From Rhizosaccharibacter radicis (GTDB taxonomy: Bacteria > Pseudomonadota > Alphaproteobacteria > Acetobacterales > Acetobacteraceae), in NCBI GenBank assembly GCA_024508355.1, contig JAMZEJ010000004.1, positions 372,001 through 436,000 of the forward strand: a DNA stretch of 64,000 bases, in the 5' to 3' direction. The position numbers and the translations under genes were made by a program. Below the pieces are notes generated by a model. The model had not been told where the DNA came from. It did not search any database and was given only the letters and a program-made list of their open reading frames with translations. Below, in pieces: positions 1-8,807 of the stretch. Positions within the stretch are counted from its first letter, which is position 1; the number at the start of each line of letters is the position of its first letter.

Positions 1-228
1 CGGAGCGTCGGGCTGCTGTCCCTGTTCGACGCCGTGGTCACGGTCGAGGATGCCGTCCATCCCAAGCCGGCGCCCGACCTCTTCCTGGAGGCCGCCCGGC
101 GCCTCGGGATGGCACCCGAACGATGCCTGGTGTTCGAGGACAGCCGTGAGGGCCTGGAAGCCGCACGCCGCGCGGGAATGCGGGCGATCGACGTGATGCG
201 GCTAGGCGACGCACCTCCGGCCGCCTGA
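1..228 (+). CDS. HAD-superfamily hydrolase, 3' end only
   Basis: C-terminal 75 residues of a HAD hydrolase of the beta-phosphoglucomutase / phosphoglycolate phosphatase type; the start lies outside the window. The frame is open from base 1. The segment HPKPAPDLFLEAARRLG carries the motif III lysine, and VFEDSREGLEAARRAGM carries the acidic motif IV (E-D-S) that binds Mg. A short spacer follows before the next gene on the same strand. The substrate cannot be told because the nucleophile motif and cap domain are missing. Confidence 0.85.
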   Translation, partial: RSVGLLSLFDAVVTVEDAVHPKPAPDLFLEAARRLGMAPERCLVFEDSREGLEAARRAGMRAIDVMRLGDAPPAA

Positions 229-275
229 GCCCGTTCCGAACTACTCATTCTATCTGCGCAGGGGTTTTCATCGTC

Positions 276-950
276 ATGCAGCGTCCCGACGTCGCGCACT
301 GGAGCCTCGCCGCGTTCTGGCGCACATCCGCGACCTATCGCGTGCGGGTCGCCCTGCGGCTGAAGGACCTCGCCGTCGCCGAGAAGATCGTCGACCTCGA
401 TGCCGGCGAGCAGCACGATCCGGCGTTCCTGCGCAGCAACCCGATGGCGGCGATCCCCGCGCTCTTCCTCGGAAACGACCAGCCGCCGCTCACCCAGTCG
501 CTGGCCATCCTGGAATATCTCGACGAGGTCGCTCCACAGCCGCCCCTGATGCCCGCGACGCCGATCGACCGCGCACGCGTGCGGTCGATCGCGCTGATGC
601 TCGCCGCCGACACCCACCCCTTCATCGTGCCCCGGGTCCGCCGCCGGCTGGTCGCGCAATTCGGGGCCGACGACGCCGGCTGGCGTGCCTGGCAGACCCA
701 TTGGCTGTCCACGGGCCTTCAGGCGGTGGAGAAGCGTCTGGCGAGCGAAGCGGGAACCGGTCGCTTCTGCCATGGCGACACCGTCACCCTCGCCGACATC
801 TGCCTCGCCAGCCTCGCGGTGGTGACCCGCGTGTTTCGGATCACGGTGCCGGACATCCCGACGATCAGCCGCATCTTCGCCGAATGCGAGGCAATGCCCG
901 CCTTCGCCGAGTCGGACCCGATGCGGCAGCCCGGGGCGCCGACCGGCTGA
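276..950 (+). CDS. maiA: Zeta-class glutathione S-transferase / maleylacetoacetate isomerase-like
   Basis: A 224-residue, two-domain GST. The N-terminal thioredoxin-like part has FWRTSATYRVRVALRLKDL, which aligns with the zeta signature (SSCxWRVRIAL), then a proline before sheet 3 (AAIPAL) and QSLAILEYLDE, which binds the gamma-glutamyl part of glutathione. The C-terminal helical domain includes the GDTVTLADICLASL N-capping motif. Zeta GSTs isomerise maleylacetoacetate in tyrosine catabolism. The Ser-Ser-Cys of the signature is Thr-Ser-Ala here, so the cysteine is lost and the exact reaction is uncertain. No other tyrosine-degradation gene is adjacent. Confidence 0.75.
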   Translation: MQRPDVAHWSLAAFWRTSATYRVRVALRLKDLAVAEKIVDLDAGEQHDPAFLRSNPMAAIPALFLGNDQPPLTQSLAILEYLDEVAPQPPLMPATPIDRARVRSIALMLAADTHPFIVPRVRRRLVAQFGADDAGWRAWQTHWLSTGLQAVEKRLASEAGTGRFCHGDTVTLADICLASLAVVTRVFRITVPDIPTISRIFAECEAMPAFAESDPMRQPGAPTG

Positions 951-987
951 GGCCGGAGCTCGCTACCGCAACACGATCCCGGCGCCT

Positions 988-1167
988 TCAGGCACCGGTC
1001 CAGGAGGCCGCGAACGCTTCGGCCCGCCGGATCGCCTCGGCGAGCTCGCCCGCCAGCGCCCGCGCGCTGTCGAGATCCATTTCCGACACCACCACCCGGT
1101 TCGGCTCGTCGCGGATGAGGGCGATGTTGTCGGCGACATGGCGCACGGCATAGCGGATGCCTGACAT
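988..1167 (-). CDS. Hypothetical 59-residue protein
   Basis: Short frame read as MSGIRYAVRHVADN at the start and AEAFAASWTGA at the end. The start ATG (1167-1165) is preceded by GGAGGG at good Shine-Dalgarno distance, which supports it as real although it is small. The protein is acidic to neutral, mostly helical in appearance, with no signal peptide, cysteine or known motif. It lies convergent with the GST gene and just downstream (in its own direction) of tRNA-Glu. I do not recognise a family. Confidence 0.5.
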   Translation of the reverse strand: MSGIRYAVRHVADNIALIRDEPNRVVVSEMDLDSARALAGELAEAIRRAEAFAASWTGA

Positions 1168-1301
1168 GGTGGGCCCTCCCAGCGTTCACGCGCCAGTGTG
1201 GGCATCCCCACCGGAGGGAGGCAAGCATGATCGTGCGGGCGCACGCATCGCGGCGCCGCGGTCCGCCGACCGACCGCGCGCTCTTCCGGATGAAGGCCTG
1301 C

Positions 1302-1377
1302 TGGCGTCCCGTACGGGATTCGAACCCGTGTTACCGCCGTGAAAGGGCGGTGTCCTAGGCCCCTAGACGAACGGGAC
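1302..1377 (-). tRNA. tRNA-Glu (anticodon TTC)
   Basis: Reading the minus strand, the acceptor stem GTCCCGT pairs with ACGGGAC, followed by discriminator G and an encoded CCA. The anticodon loop reads CTTTCAC with anticodon TTC, and the T arm has the usual GGTTCGAATCC. Length is 76 nt including CCA. Confidence 0.97.
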
Positions 1378-1390
1378 AAGAGGCACGGGC

Positions 1391-1419
1391 GAAGTAGCCC
1401 GGCGGCCGTCGCCGGTCAA
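1391..1419 (-). promoter_or_regulatory. Promoter of tRNA-Glu
   Basis: On the minus strand TTGACC (1419-1414) and TACTTC (1396-1391) are separated by exactly 17 bases, and the -10 lies 13 bases before the tRNA 5' end. This fits a housekeeping sigma-70 promoter. Confidence 0.7.
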
Positions 1420-1483
1420 GGCGGTTCCCTATCCCCGCAGTCGCCCCGAACGGCCTTGTTCGTGCTTGCGGCGCCGGCGCGGA

Positions 1484-3409
1484 TCAGGCGGGCGCCGCGT
1501 CCTGGAGAAAGAAGGAGGCGGTCTCGACGCCGTTCCAGCTTTCCGCCCGCAGCCATCCCGCGAGGTGCAGCGGCGCACCGCCGCGCTGTTCCAGCGCCGG
1601 CGTCAGCGGGTTGTCGTTGGCCCTGAACAACAGCACCTTGAGGCGCCCCCGCCCGCCTTCGCCTTCGACGATGAGCCTCAGCGTGTTGCCCTCGCGGCCG
1701 ATGCGGTCCGATCGCACCACCCGTGCCCGCGGAAGCACCAGCAGGGGTTCCTCGTTCGCCTGGCCGAACGGCGCCATGCGCTCGACGTCCCGGGCCAGTT
1801 CCACGGTCGCCGCCTCGACATTCACCACCCCCTCCACCATCAGGGCGGAAGCGGCCGGCAACGCCCGCGCCGCCGCCAGGCGATCGTCGAGAAAGGCATG
1901 AAAGCGCTCCAGCCCGTCCCGTGGCAGCGAGAAGCCGGCCGCCATCGCGTGGCCGCCGCCGGTCGACAACAGCCCGTTCTGCTTCGCGGCGATCACCGCC
2001 ACCCCCAGATCGAGCCCGGGCACCGATCGCGCCGATCCTTTCGCGATGCCGTCCTCGCCGATCGCCGCCACGAAGCTCGGCCGGTTGAACCGTTCGCGCA
2101 CGCGGCCAGCGACGATTCCCACCACACCGGGGTGCCATTCCGTTCCGGACAACAGCAGCACCGCATGGCCGGCGTCGCGCTGCGCCGCCGCCATCTCCAT
2201 CGCCCGGTCCAGGATGCCGGCTTCCACCGTCTGCCGGCGGCGGTTCACGGCGTCCAGCCGCTCGGCCAGCTGTCGCGCTTCCACGGGATCGTCGCTGAGC
2301 AGCAGCCTCAGCCCGAGATCCGCCTCGCTGATGCGGCCACCCGCGTTGATGCGGGGGCCGAGCGCGAAGCCGCAGGTGAAGGCGCTGGGTCCTTCCTTGA
2401 CCTGCGCCACGTCCAGCAGCGCCTGCAGCCCGATGCGGTCGCGCCGTCCCATCACCTTCAGGCCCTGCACCACCAGCGCCCGGTTGAGCCCCGTCAGCGG
2501 CATCACATCGCACACGGTGGCCAGCGCCACGAGGTCGAGCAGCCGCAGCAGGTCCGGTTCGGGCCGCCCCGTCCGCGCGAAGAAACCCTCCTTGCGCAGC
2601 AGCCGCGAGGTCGCCACCGCGCACAGAAACGCCACCGTGGCTGCGCAGGACGCGCCCAGACCGGACCCGCAATCGAGCCGGTTCGGATTGACCACCGCCA
2701 GCACGGGGGGCGGCATTCCTTCGCACTTATGGTGGTCCAGCACGATCACCTCGGCGCGGCCGGCGACGTGCGCCAGCGCTTCCGGGGCCGCGGTGCCGCA
2801 ATCCACGCACGCGAGCAGCGTTGCACCGCGCGCCACCAGGCCATCCAGGGCACCGGGATTCGGGCCATAGCCTTCCAGGATGCGGTCCGGCACGTGCGTG
2901 TGCACGATGCAGCCGAGTGCCCGCAGGAAGCCGGCCAGCACCGCCGAAGCACAGGCCCCGTCCACGTCGTAGTCGCCGAAGATGCCGACCGTCTCCCCGC
3001 GCCGCACGGCGTCGGCCAGGCGCGCGGCGGCCTTGTCCATATCGGCGAGGCAGGACGGATCGGGCAGCAGCGCGCGCAGCGTCGGCGCCAGGAAGTGCGC
3101 CGCGCCGTCCGCCTCCACGCCGCGCCCGGCCAGCAGCCGGCCGACCATCTCGGGAAGCGCCAGCCGCTGCGCCAGCGCCAGCCCCATGCGCTCGGCGCCG
3201 GGCGGCGACGGCCGGAAGCACCAGCGCCGGCCGCTCAGGCTGCTCGCGACCCCCAGCACCGGCACCCCCTGGTCCGGGCTGCCGGCCGACGCGTCGCGGG
3301 CGTTGCCATCCAGGCGCCCGGGTCCGCCGTCAGCCAACGCACCGGGCATTTCCGACCGGGCGGGGCCGTCCGGCCGTGCCTCGCTCAGGATCGCGGACGC
3401 CTCCCCCAT
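1484..3409 (-). CDS. recJ: Single-stranded-DNA-specific exonuclease RecJ
   Basis: 641 residues. RecJ degrades single-stranded DNA 5' to 3' in recombination and mismatch repair. The DHH-family motifs are visible: FGDYDVDGACASAVL (D146, D148, D150), VDCGT near 203 and LDHHK at 224-228. These supply the metal-binding aspartates and histidines. The C-terminal DHHA1 part contains GGGHAMAAGF, followed by an OB-type tail. The first 50 or so residues have no family counterpart, so translation may begin later, for example at Met21. It starts 4 bases after glpX and is probably cotranscribed with it. Confidence 0.95.
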   Translation of the reverse strand: MGEASAILSEARPDGPARSEMPGALADGGPGRLDGNARDASAGSPDQGVPVLGVASSLSGRRWCFRPSPPGAERMGLALAQRLALPEMVGRLLAGRGVEADGAAHFLAPTLRALLPDPSCLADMDKAAARLADAVRRGETVGIFGDYDVDGACASAVLAGFLRALGCIVHTHVPDRILEGYGPNPGALDGLVARGATLLACVDCGTAAPEALAHVAGRAEVIVLDHHKCEGMPPPVLAVVNPNRLDCGSGLGASCAATVAFLCAVATSRLLRKEGFFARTGRPEPDLLRLLDLVALATVCDVMPLTGLNRALVVQGLKVMGRRDRIGLQALLDVAQVKEGPSAFTCGFALGPRINAGGRISEADLGLRLLLSDDPVEARQLAERLDAVNRRRQTVEAGILDRAMEMAAAQRDAGHAVLLLSGTEWHPGVVGIVAGRVRERFNRPSFVAAIGEDGIAKGSARSVPGLDLGVAVIAAKQNGLLSTGGGHAMAAGFSLPRDGLERFHAFLDDRLAAARALPAASALMVEGVVNVEAATVELARDVERMAPFGQANEEPLLVLPRARVVRSDRIGREGNTLRLIVEGEGGRGRLKVLLFRANDNPLTPALEQRGGAPLHLAGWLRAESWNGVETASFFLQDAAPA

Positions 3410-3413
3410 GCGG

Positions 3414-4400
3414 TCAAACGGGGCTCCAGGTCTTGGTGGCGAAGTTGTGGTGCCCCTCGATGAAGCGGACCGTTCCCGACTTCGAGCGCATCACGATGGA
3501 ATGGGTGATCGCCCTGTCGCCCCAGCGGCGCACGCCGCGCAGCAGCGGGCCGCCGGTGACGCCCGTGGCGGAGAACAGCACGTCCCCGGCGGCGAGGTCG
3601 GTCAGGCTCAGCAGCCGGCGGGGATCGGCGGCATGCATGGTCTGCGCGCGCGCGACCTGCTCGTCGTTCTCGAACAACAGCCGCGCCTGGAGCTGGCCAC
3701 CGGTGCAGCGCAGCGCAGCCGCCGCCAGCACGCCCTCGGGCGCGCCGCCGGAGCCGATGAAGATGTCGACGCCGCTGTCCGGCATCGCGGCGGCGATGAT
3801 GCCCGCCACGTCGCCGTCCGAGATCAGCGCCACCCGTGCCCCGGCCTCGCGCGCCTGGGCGATCATGTCCTCGTGCCGCTCGCGTTCCAGCGTGCACACC
3901 GTGAGGTCGCTGACCTCTACCTTCTTCGCCTTGGCGAGCTCCCGCAGGTTGGCGCCCACCGATGCGTCCAGGCTCACCACGCCTTCCGGCAGGCCGGGAC
4001 CCACCGCGATCTTGTCCATGTAGATGTCGGGGGCGTGCAGGAAATTGCCGGCCTCGGCCAGCGCCACCACCGTCAGGGCGTTCGGCACGTTCTTCGCGGT
4101 GAGCGAGGTGCCCTCCAGCGGGTCCACCGCGATATCCATCGCCGGACCGCCCGCGCCCACCTTCTCGCCGATATAGAGCATCGGCGCCTCGTCCATCTCG
4201 CCCTCGCCGATCACCACCGTGCCGTCGATGCCGACCTGGTCGAACGCGAGCCGCATGGCCTCCACGGCGGCACCGTCGGCCTCGTTCTTCTGCCCGCGCC
4301 CGGTCCATCGCGACGCGGCGACGGCCGCCGCTTCCGTCACCCGCACCAGCTCGAGCGCCAGGTTGCGGTCGGTGGTCTGATAAGGACGGCTGCCTGACAT
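3414..4400 (-). CDS. glpX: Fructose-1,6-bisphosphatase, class II
   Basis: 328 residues from the ATG at 4400; a TTG five codons upstream is the only earlier start and neither has a good ribosome site. The enzyme hydrolyses fructose 1,6-bisphosphate in gluconeogenesis. The lithium-sensitive phosphatase motifs are present: IGEGEMDEAPMLYIGE and AVDPLEGTSL, holding the metal-binding Glu/Asp residues. KTWSPV ends the protein. It sits between hom and recJ, a conserved neighbourhood in alphaproteobacteria. Confidence 0.95.
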   Translation of the reverse strand: MSGSRPYQTTDRNLALELVRVTEAAAVAASRWTGRGQKNEADGAAVEAMRLAFDQVGIDGTVVIGEGEMDEAPMLYIGEKVGAGGPAMDIAVDPLEGTSLTAKNVPNALTVVALAEAGNFLHAPDIYMDKIAVGPGLPEGVVSLDASVGANLRELAKAKKVEVSDLTVCTLERERHEDMIAQAREAGARVALISDGDVAGIIAAAMPDSGVDIFIGSGGAPEGVLAAAALRCTGGQLQARLLFENDEQVARAQTMHAADPRRLLSLTDLAAGDVLFSATGVTGGPLLRGVRRWGDRAITHSIVMRSKSGTVRFIEGHHNFATKTWSPV

Positions 4401-4512
4401 GGATGCGACTTTCAATGCGAAACGGAGGGAGGGATACGGCGGTGCCGCGAAGGATCAACGCACCCGGCCGACCTCCGGTCGCCCCCAAGGACGTTCCGGT
4501 CGGTGGCAGGCA

Positions 4513-5820
4513 TCAGCCGGGCTCGATGCGGATCATGGCCGGGGCTTCCACCACCACGTCGAGACCCGACAGCCGGCCGACCACCTCCATCATGGAGCGC
4601 TCCTCGGTCTCGTGCGTCACGAGCACCAGCGCCACCGCCTCGTCCGAGGTGCCGGTCGCGGCGCGGCCGTGCTGCAGCATGCTCTTGAGCGACACCCCGC
4701 AATCGCGCAGCACCGCCGCGATCTCGGCGATCACGCCGGGACGGTCGAGAACGGTGAGCCGGAGATAATAATCGCCCCGGTGCGACGACATCGGCACGCT
4801 GGTCTGCTCGAACAGCGCGGCCTGCCACGCCCCCCACACCGGCACCAGGCTGCCGCGCGCGACGTCGATCAGGTCGGCGACCACCGCGGTCGCGGTGGGA
4901 CCCGCGCCCGCCCCGCGCCCTTCCAGCATCACCCGGCCCACGAAATCGCCCTCGGCCACCACCGCGTTGAACACGCCGTCCACCAGCGCGATCGGCGCGG
5001 TTTCCGGCACCAGGCACGGATGCACCCGGGCTTCCACCCCCTCGGCCGTATGGCGGGCGATGCCCAGCAGCTTGATCCGGTAGCCGAGCTCGCGCGCGAA
5101 ACCGATATCGGCGGCGCCGATGCGGCGGATGCCTTCCACATGCACGGATGCGAAATCGACCGGCCGGCCGAACGCCAGCGCCGCCAGGATCGCCAGCTTG
5201 TGCGCGGCGTCGATGCCGTCCACGTCCGTGGACGGGTCGGCCTCCGCGTAGCCCAGCGCCTGCGCTTCGGCGAGGATGACGCCGAAATCCCGGCCGGTTT
5301 CGCGCATCGCGGTCAGGATGTAGTTGCAGGTGCCGTTGAGGATGCCCCCGACCCGCCGGAGCCGGTCCGCCGCCAGCCCTTCGCGGAGCGCCTTGATCAC
5401 CGGGATGCCGCCCGCCACCGCCGCCTCGAACGCCAGCGCCACGCCCGCCCGCTCGGCCGCCGCGGCCAGACGCGCGCCGTGGACCGCGATCAGCGCCTTG
5501 TTGGCGGTGACCACCGGCTTGCCGGCCGACAGCGCCGCTTCCACGACCCGGGCGGCGGGACCTTCGGCACCCCCGATCAGCTCCACCACCACATCCACGT
5601 CCGGGTCGGAGACCAGCGCCACCGGATCGGCGTGCCAGGCGAGGTCCGACACGTCGATGCCGCGCTCGCGATGGCGTTCGCGCGCCGACACCGCCGTCAC
5701 CACCACCGGCCGCCCGGCGCGGGCGGCGATCAGGTCCGAGTTGACCCGCAGCAGCCGCACGGTGCCGGCCCCCACCGTGCCGAGGCCGGCGATGCCGACG
5801 CGCAGGGCTGATGCACTCAC
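4513..5820 (-). CDS. hom: Homoserine dehydrogenase
   Basis: 435 residues, reducing aspartate semialdehyde to homoserine for threonine and methionine synthesis. The N-terminal NAD(P) fold has GIAGLGTVGAGTVRLL. VVTANKALIA and the substrate-domain signature GGILNGTCNYILTAM follow, and the C-terminus is an ACT domain (LTVLDRPGVIAEIAAVL), which suggests amino-acid feedback. The start is a GTG at 5820 that overlaps the stop of the upstream aminotransferase in a GTGA, implying coupled translation. Longer open frame upstream of this point lies over the aminotransferase and is discarded. Confidence 0.95.
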   Translation of the reverse strand: MSASALRVGIAGLGTVGAGTVRLLRVNSDLIAARAGRPVVVTAVSARERHRERGIDVSDLAWHADPVALVSDPDVDVVVELIGGAEGPAARVVEAALSAGKPVVTANKALIAVHGARLAAAAERAGVALAFEAAVAGGIPVIKALREGLAADRLRRVGGILNGTCNYILTAMRETGRDFGVILAEAQALGYAEADPSTDVDGIDAAHKLAILAALAFGRPVDFASVHVEGIRRIGAADIGFARELGYRIKLLGIARHTAEGVEARVHPCLVPETAPIALVDGVFNAVVAEGDFVGRVMLEGRGAGAGPTATAVVADLIDVARGSLVPVWGAWQAALFEQTSVPMSSHRGDYYLRLTVLDRPGVIAEIAAVLRDCGVSLKSMLQHGRAATGTSDEAVALVLVTHETEERSMMEVVGRLSGLDVVVEAPAMIRIEPG

Positions 5821-7052
5821 GAAACGGCTTCCAGTGTCGACGCGCCGGCGCTGCCGGCCGGCGCTTCGCCGCCGTTGTGGCTTTGCAGGAACTGCCTGAT
5901 CGCGCGCGTCGCCTGGCGGAGCCGCTGGGTGTTCTCCACCAGCCCGATGCGCACGAAGCCCTCGCCGTATTCGCCGAAGCCCAGCCCCGGCGCCACCGCG
6001 ACGCCCGCCTTTTCCAGCAGCAGCTTGGAGAAGCCGACCGAGCCGAGATGCGCGAAGCGATCGGGGATCGGCGCCCAGGCGAACATCGAACCCTGTGGCG
6101 ACGGCACGTTCCACCCCGCCGCCGACAGGCCGCGGATCAGCACGTCGCGCCGCTCCTTGTAGAGCGCGCGCATCTCCGCCACGCAGTCCTGCGGCCCGGC
6201 GAGCGCCGCCACCGCCGCCACCTGGATCGGCGTGAAGGCGCCGTAATCGAGATAGGACTTGATGCGGGTCAGGGCGTTGATCAGGCGCGGGTTGCCGGCG
6301 GCGAAACCCATGCGCCAGCCCGCCATCGAATAGGTCTTGCTGAGGGAGGTGAACTCCACCGCCACGTCCTTGGCCCCCGGCACCTGAAGGATCGAGGGGG
6401 GCACCAAATCGCCGAAATAGATCTCGGCATAGGCCAGATCGCTCAGGATCCAGATCTCCTCCCGGCGGGCGAAGGCCACGATCTCCTTGTAGAAATCGAG
6501 GTCGGCCAGGAACGAGGTCGGGTTCGACGGGAAGTTGACGATCAGCGCCGTGGGTTTGGGCACCGAATGGCGCACTGCCCGGTCGAGCGCCCGCAGCATC
6601 TCCTCGCCCGGCTCGGCCGGAATGGACCGCACGGAAGCGCCGGCGATGATGAAGCCGAACTGGTGGATCGGGTAGCTGGGGTTGGGCACCAGGATGGTGT
6701 CGCCCGGACTGGTGATCGCGGCCGACAGGTTGGCGAGCCCTTCCTTGGACCCGAGAGTCGCCACCACCTCGGTCTCGGGGTCGAGCTTCACGGAGAAGCG
6801 CCGGTCGTAGTAGCCGGCGAGCGCGCGCCGCAGGCCGGGGATGCCGCGGCTCACCGAATAGCGGTGAGAGCGCGGGTCGGCCACCGTTTCCACCAGCTTC
6901 TGCACGATATGCGGCGGGGTCGGGCTGTCGGGATTGCCCATGCCCAGATCGATGATGTCCTCGCCACGCGCTCGTGCCGCCGCCTTCGCCTTGTTGACTT
7001 CCGCGAACACGTAGGGCGGCAGCCGGCGGATGCGATGGAACTCGTCGCTCAT
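5817..7052 (-). CDS. Class I/II PLP aminotransferase (AlaC / LL-diaminopimelate aminotransferase type)
   Basis: 411 residues, fold type I. It shows IDLGMGNPDSPTPPHIV, the NFPSNPTS motif, SDLAYAEIYF and SLSKTYSMAGWRMG with the PLP-binding Lys239. Homologues at this position next to hom are usually named LL-diaminopimelate aminotransferase, but close relatives (AlaC) are glutamate-pyruvate transaminases, so the substrate is open. GGAG 12 bases upstream supports the ATG start. It is the first gene of the block with hom. Confidence 0.88.
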   Translation of the reverse strand: MSDEFHRIRRLPPYVFAEVNKAKAAARARGEDIIDLGMGNPDSPTPPHIVQKLVETVADPRSHRYSVSRGIPGLRRALAGYYDRRFSVKLDPETEVVATLGSKEGLANLSAAITSPGDTILVPNPSYPIHQFGFIIAGASVRSIPAEPGEEMLRALDRAVRHSVPKPTALIVNFPSNPTSFLADLDFYKEIVAFARREEIWILSDLAYAEIYFGDLVPPSILQVPGAKDVAVEFTSLSKTYSMAGWRMGFAAGNPRLINALTRIKSYLDYGAFTPIQVAAVAALAGPQDCVAEMRALYKERRDVLIRGLSAAGWNVPSPQGSMFAWAPIPDRFAHLGSVGFSKLLLEKAGVAVAPGLGFGEYGEGFVRIGLVENTQRLRQATRAIRQFLQSHNGGEAPAGSAGASTLEAVS

Positions 7053-7108
7053 GACAAAAGCAGTCTCCGATCAGGAACCCGCGCCGCGTCCGCGCGACAC
7101 GGGGCCGT

Positions 7109-8191
7109 TCAGTCTATCAGAGCCGCGCTCGCCCCGCGACCGAATGCGGCCGCCCGCAGGCGGATCGCCGCCCCCGGCACGCCGTCGGCCTGCAATCGTT
7201 CCGCCACCCGCCTGGCTCTCAGCGCGGCCAAAGTCACCGCCTGGGCTTGCCCTTCGGGAGACGCGTCGGCGGCGTCGCCGAAACCGTGCACGAAGATGGT
7301 GCCGCCGTGACGGCTCGAGGCCAGAGACCGCAAGGCCCCGTCCTGTCCCGGCTGCAGCACGTCCGACCCTTCCGCGAACCGCAGCACCGTTCCGCTCGGC
7401 GTCGCCAGATCGAAGGCGGGCTTCGGCGCCGCGGCCATGCGCACCACCGTGCGCGGCACGCTGATGTTGGGCAGGCCGGGCGGTGGCGGCGGCGCGTCGG
7501 GAATGGGCGGCAGCGTGGTGGTCGCGGGCGTCTGGCTCGCCGTCACCTCTGGCAGCGCCAGTTCCGGCTGATCCGGCGTGGGGGCCTGCGCCGTAGCCGT
7601 CGAAGCGGCAGGCCGCGCCGCGGCTTCTGGTGGGGGCGAAGGCGCGTCGGCGGCGTCGAACGACGCGCTGGACAGCGCCGGTCCGGCGGGGGCCGTCGTG
7701 GCGGCGGCGCCTCCTTGCGAGCTCGCCATCTGGGTTCCCGGTGATCCCGCACTACCCGATGCGCTCGTCGGAACCGCCGCTCCGGCGGGAGGAGTCGCGG
7801 TCGCGGCCGATTTGGAGGCCGCCTTGCCCGGGCCGGGCGTCGTCGCGGGCGGCGGCAGCGGATCGTTGGCGTTCAGGCGGGCGGAAAGGTTGCGCTGGGC
7901 CACGAGGGAATCGGTCACCGACTTGCGCAGCGCCATGGACGCCACCTCCGGCGCCTTGGTCGGCGTGGTCCCGATCTTGGGATAGGGATCGTTGACCCCG
8001 GGCGGCGGCGGCCGCTGTTCGGCGATCGCCCCGCCCTGAAGCTGATGCCACCAGCTCACGGGCGTATCGACCGCGTCGTGCCGGCCGCAACCGGCAACGC
8101 ACAGCAGCAGCCCCGGCACGGCGAGCGATGCCGCCCGGCCCAGCATGGCCGGGATCGCTGGCCGGTCATCGCCCTGCCCTCGCAGCCGCAT
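7109..8191 (-). CDS. Proline/alanine-rich lipoprotein with OmpA-like C-terminus
   Basis: 360 residues. The ATG at 8191 is chosen because AGGGGAG lies 6 bases upstream; another ATG two codons earlier is too close to it. A hydrophobic segment ends in CVAGC, so Cys35 is a likely lipidation site. A long low-complexity Pro/Ala/Thr linker follows, and the last ~100 residues (VLRFAEGSDVLQPGQDG, RRVAERLQADGVPGAAI) resemble the peptidoglycan-binding OmpA/MotB fold. It probably links the outer membrane to the cell wall. The specific role is unknown. Confidence 0.75.
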   Translation of the reverse strand: MRLRGQGDDRPAIPAMLGRAASLAVPGLLLCVAGCGRHDAVDTPVSWWHQLQGGAIAEQRPPPPGVNDPYPKIGTTPTKAPEVASMALRKSVTDSLVAQRNLSARLNANDPLPPPATTPGPGKAASKSAATATPPAGAAVPTSASGSAGSPGTQMASSQGGAAATTAPAGPALSSASFDAADAPSPPPEAAARPAASTATAQAPTPDQPELALPEVTASQTPATTTLPPIPDAPPPPPGLPNISVPRTVVRMAAAPKPAFDLATPSGTVLRFAEGSDVLQPGQDGALRSLASSRHGGTIFVHGFGDAADASPEGQAQAVTLAALRARRVAERLQADGVPGAAIRLRAAAFGRGASAALID

Positions 8192-8807
8192 CCACATCTC
8201 CCCTGTATCCGCCGCGGCGCCCGCCGCCCGGATGGCGATGCGGCCGCGGGAAATGCCGTCCCGCCGCGCTCATTGTTACCCGCCCTGTCACCCGGGGAGA
8301 AGCCGGTGATGCGCGGCTGCCGCCCTGCCCCTCCACGATCGTCCACCGGCCGCCGGCAGTGTCCTTCCATCTCCCCCGGCTCCCTTCACGCTCCTTCGGG
8401 GGCTGTTCCATTGCCGCGGCCCGGCCCTTCCGCGACACAACGCCCTCGCGGCCACCGAGCCAGACCTTGATCCGACCGCGACCTGCCCGCGATCCCACGC
8501 GAGCGCTTCACGCAACGGCCCTCCCCGCCACCATCCTCCCGGCTGCCCGCCCGCCACGTCCGGCGTGACCGGAGCGGGTCCGCTGCCCAGCACGGACGTT
8601 CGCGGCGCTGCTGTCGACGGAGGCTGCCGGTCGGGCGCCCACGGGCTTTTCTCCCGCCCGCGCCATCCCACATGTGCTGCCGACGGGCCGCTCGTCGGCC
8701 GGTCATCGTTGGCGGGCAGCCTTGGCAGCCTCCGCCCGCCGTCGCAGGATGCGGGGACCGTGCGTATTGAGTTCCGGCCGGTATCGCCGGTCCCGAGGAG
8801 AGAGTTG
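8192..8807. other. Intergenic region between divergent genes
   Basis: About 615 bases of very GC-rich sequence between the lipoprotein gene and clpP. No tRNA, known RNA motif or convincing short gene is visible; open frames here lack ribosome sites and family features. Promoters for both flanking genes must lie here, but no clear -35/-10 pair is seen. Confidence 0.5.

Noticed and set aside
1466-3463. Long plus-strand open frame opposite recJ
   Set aside because: Antisense shadow of recJ, with no motif and no ribosome site.
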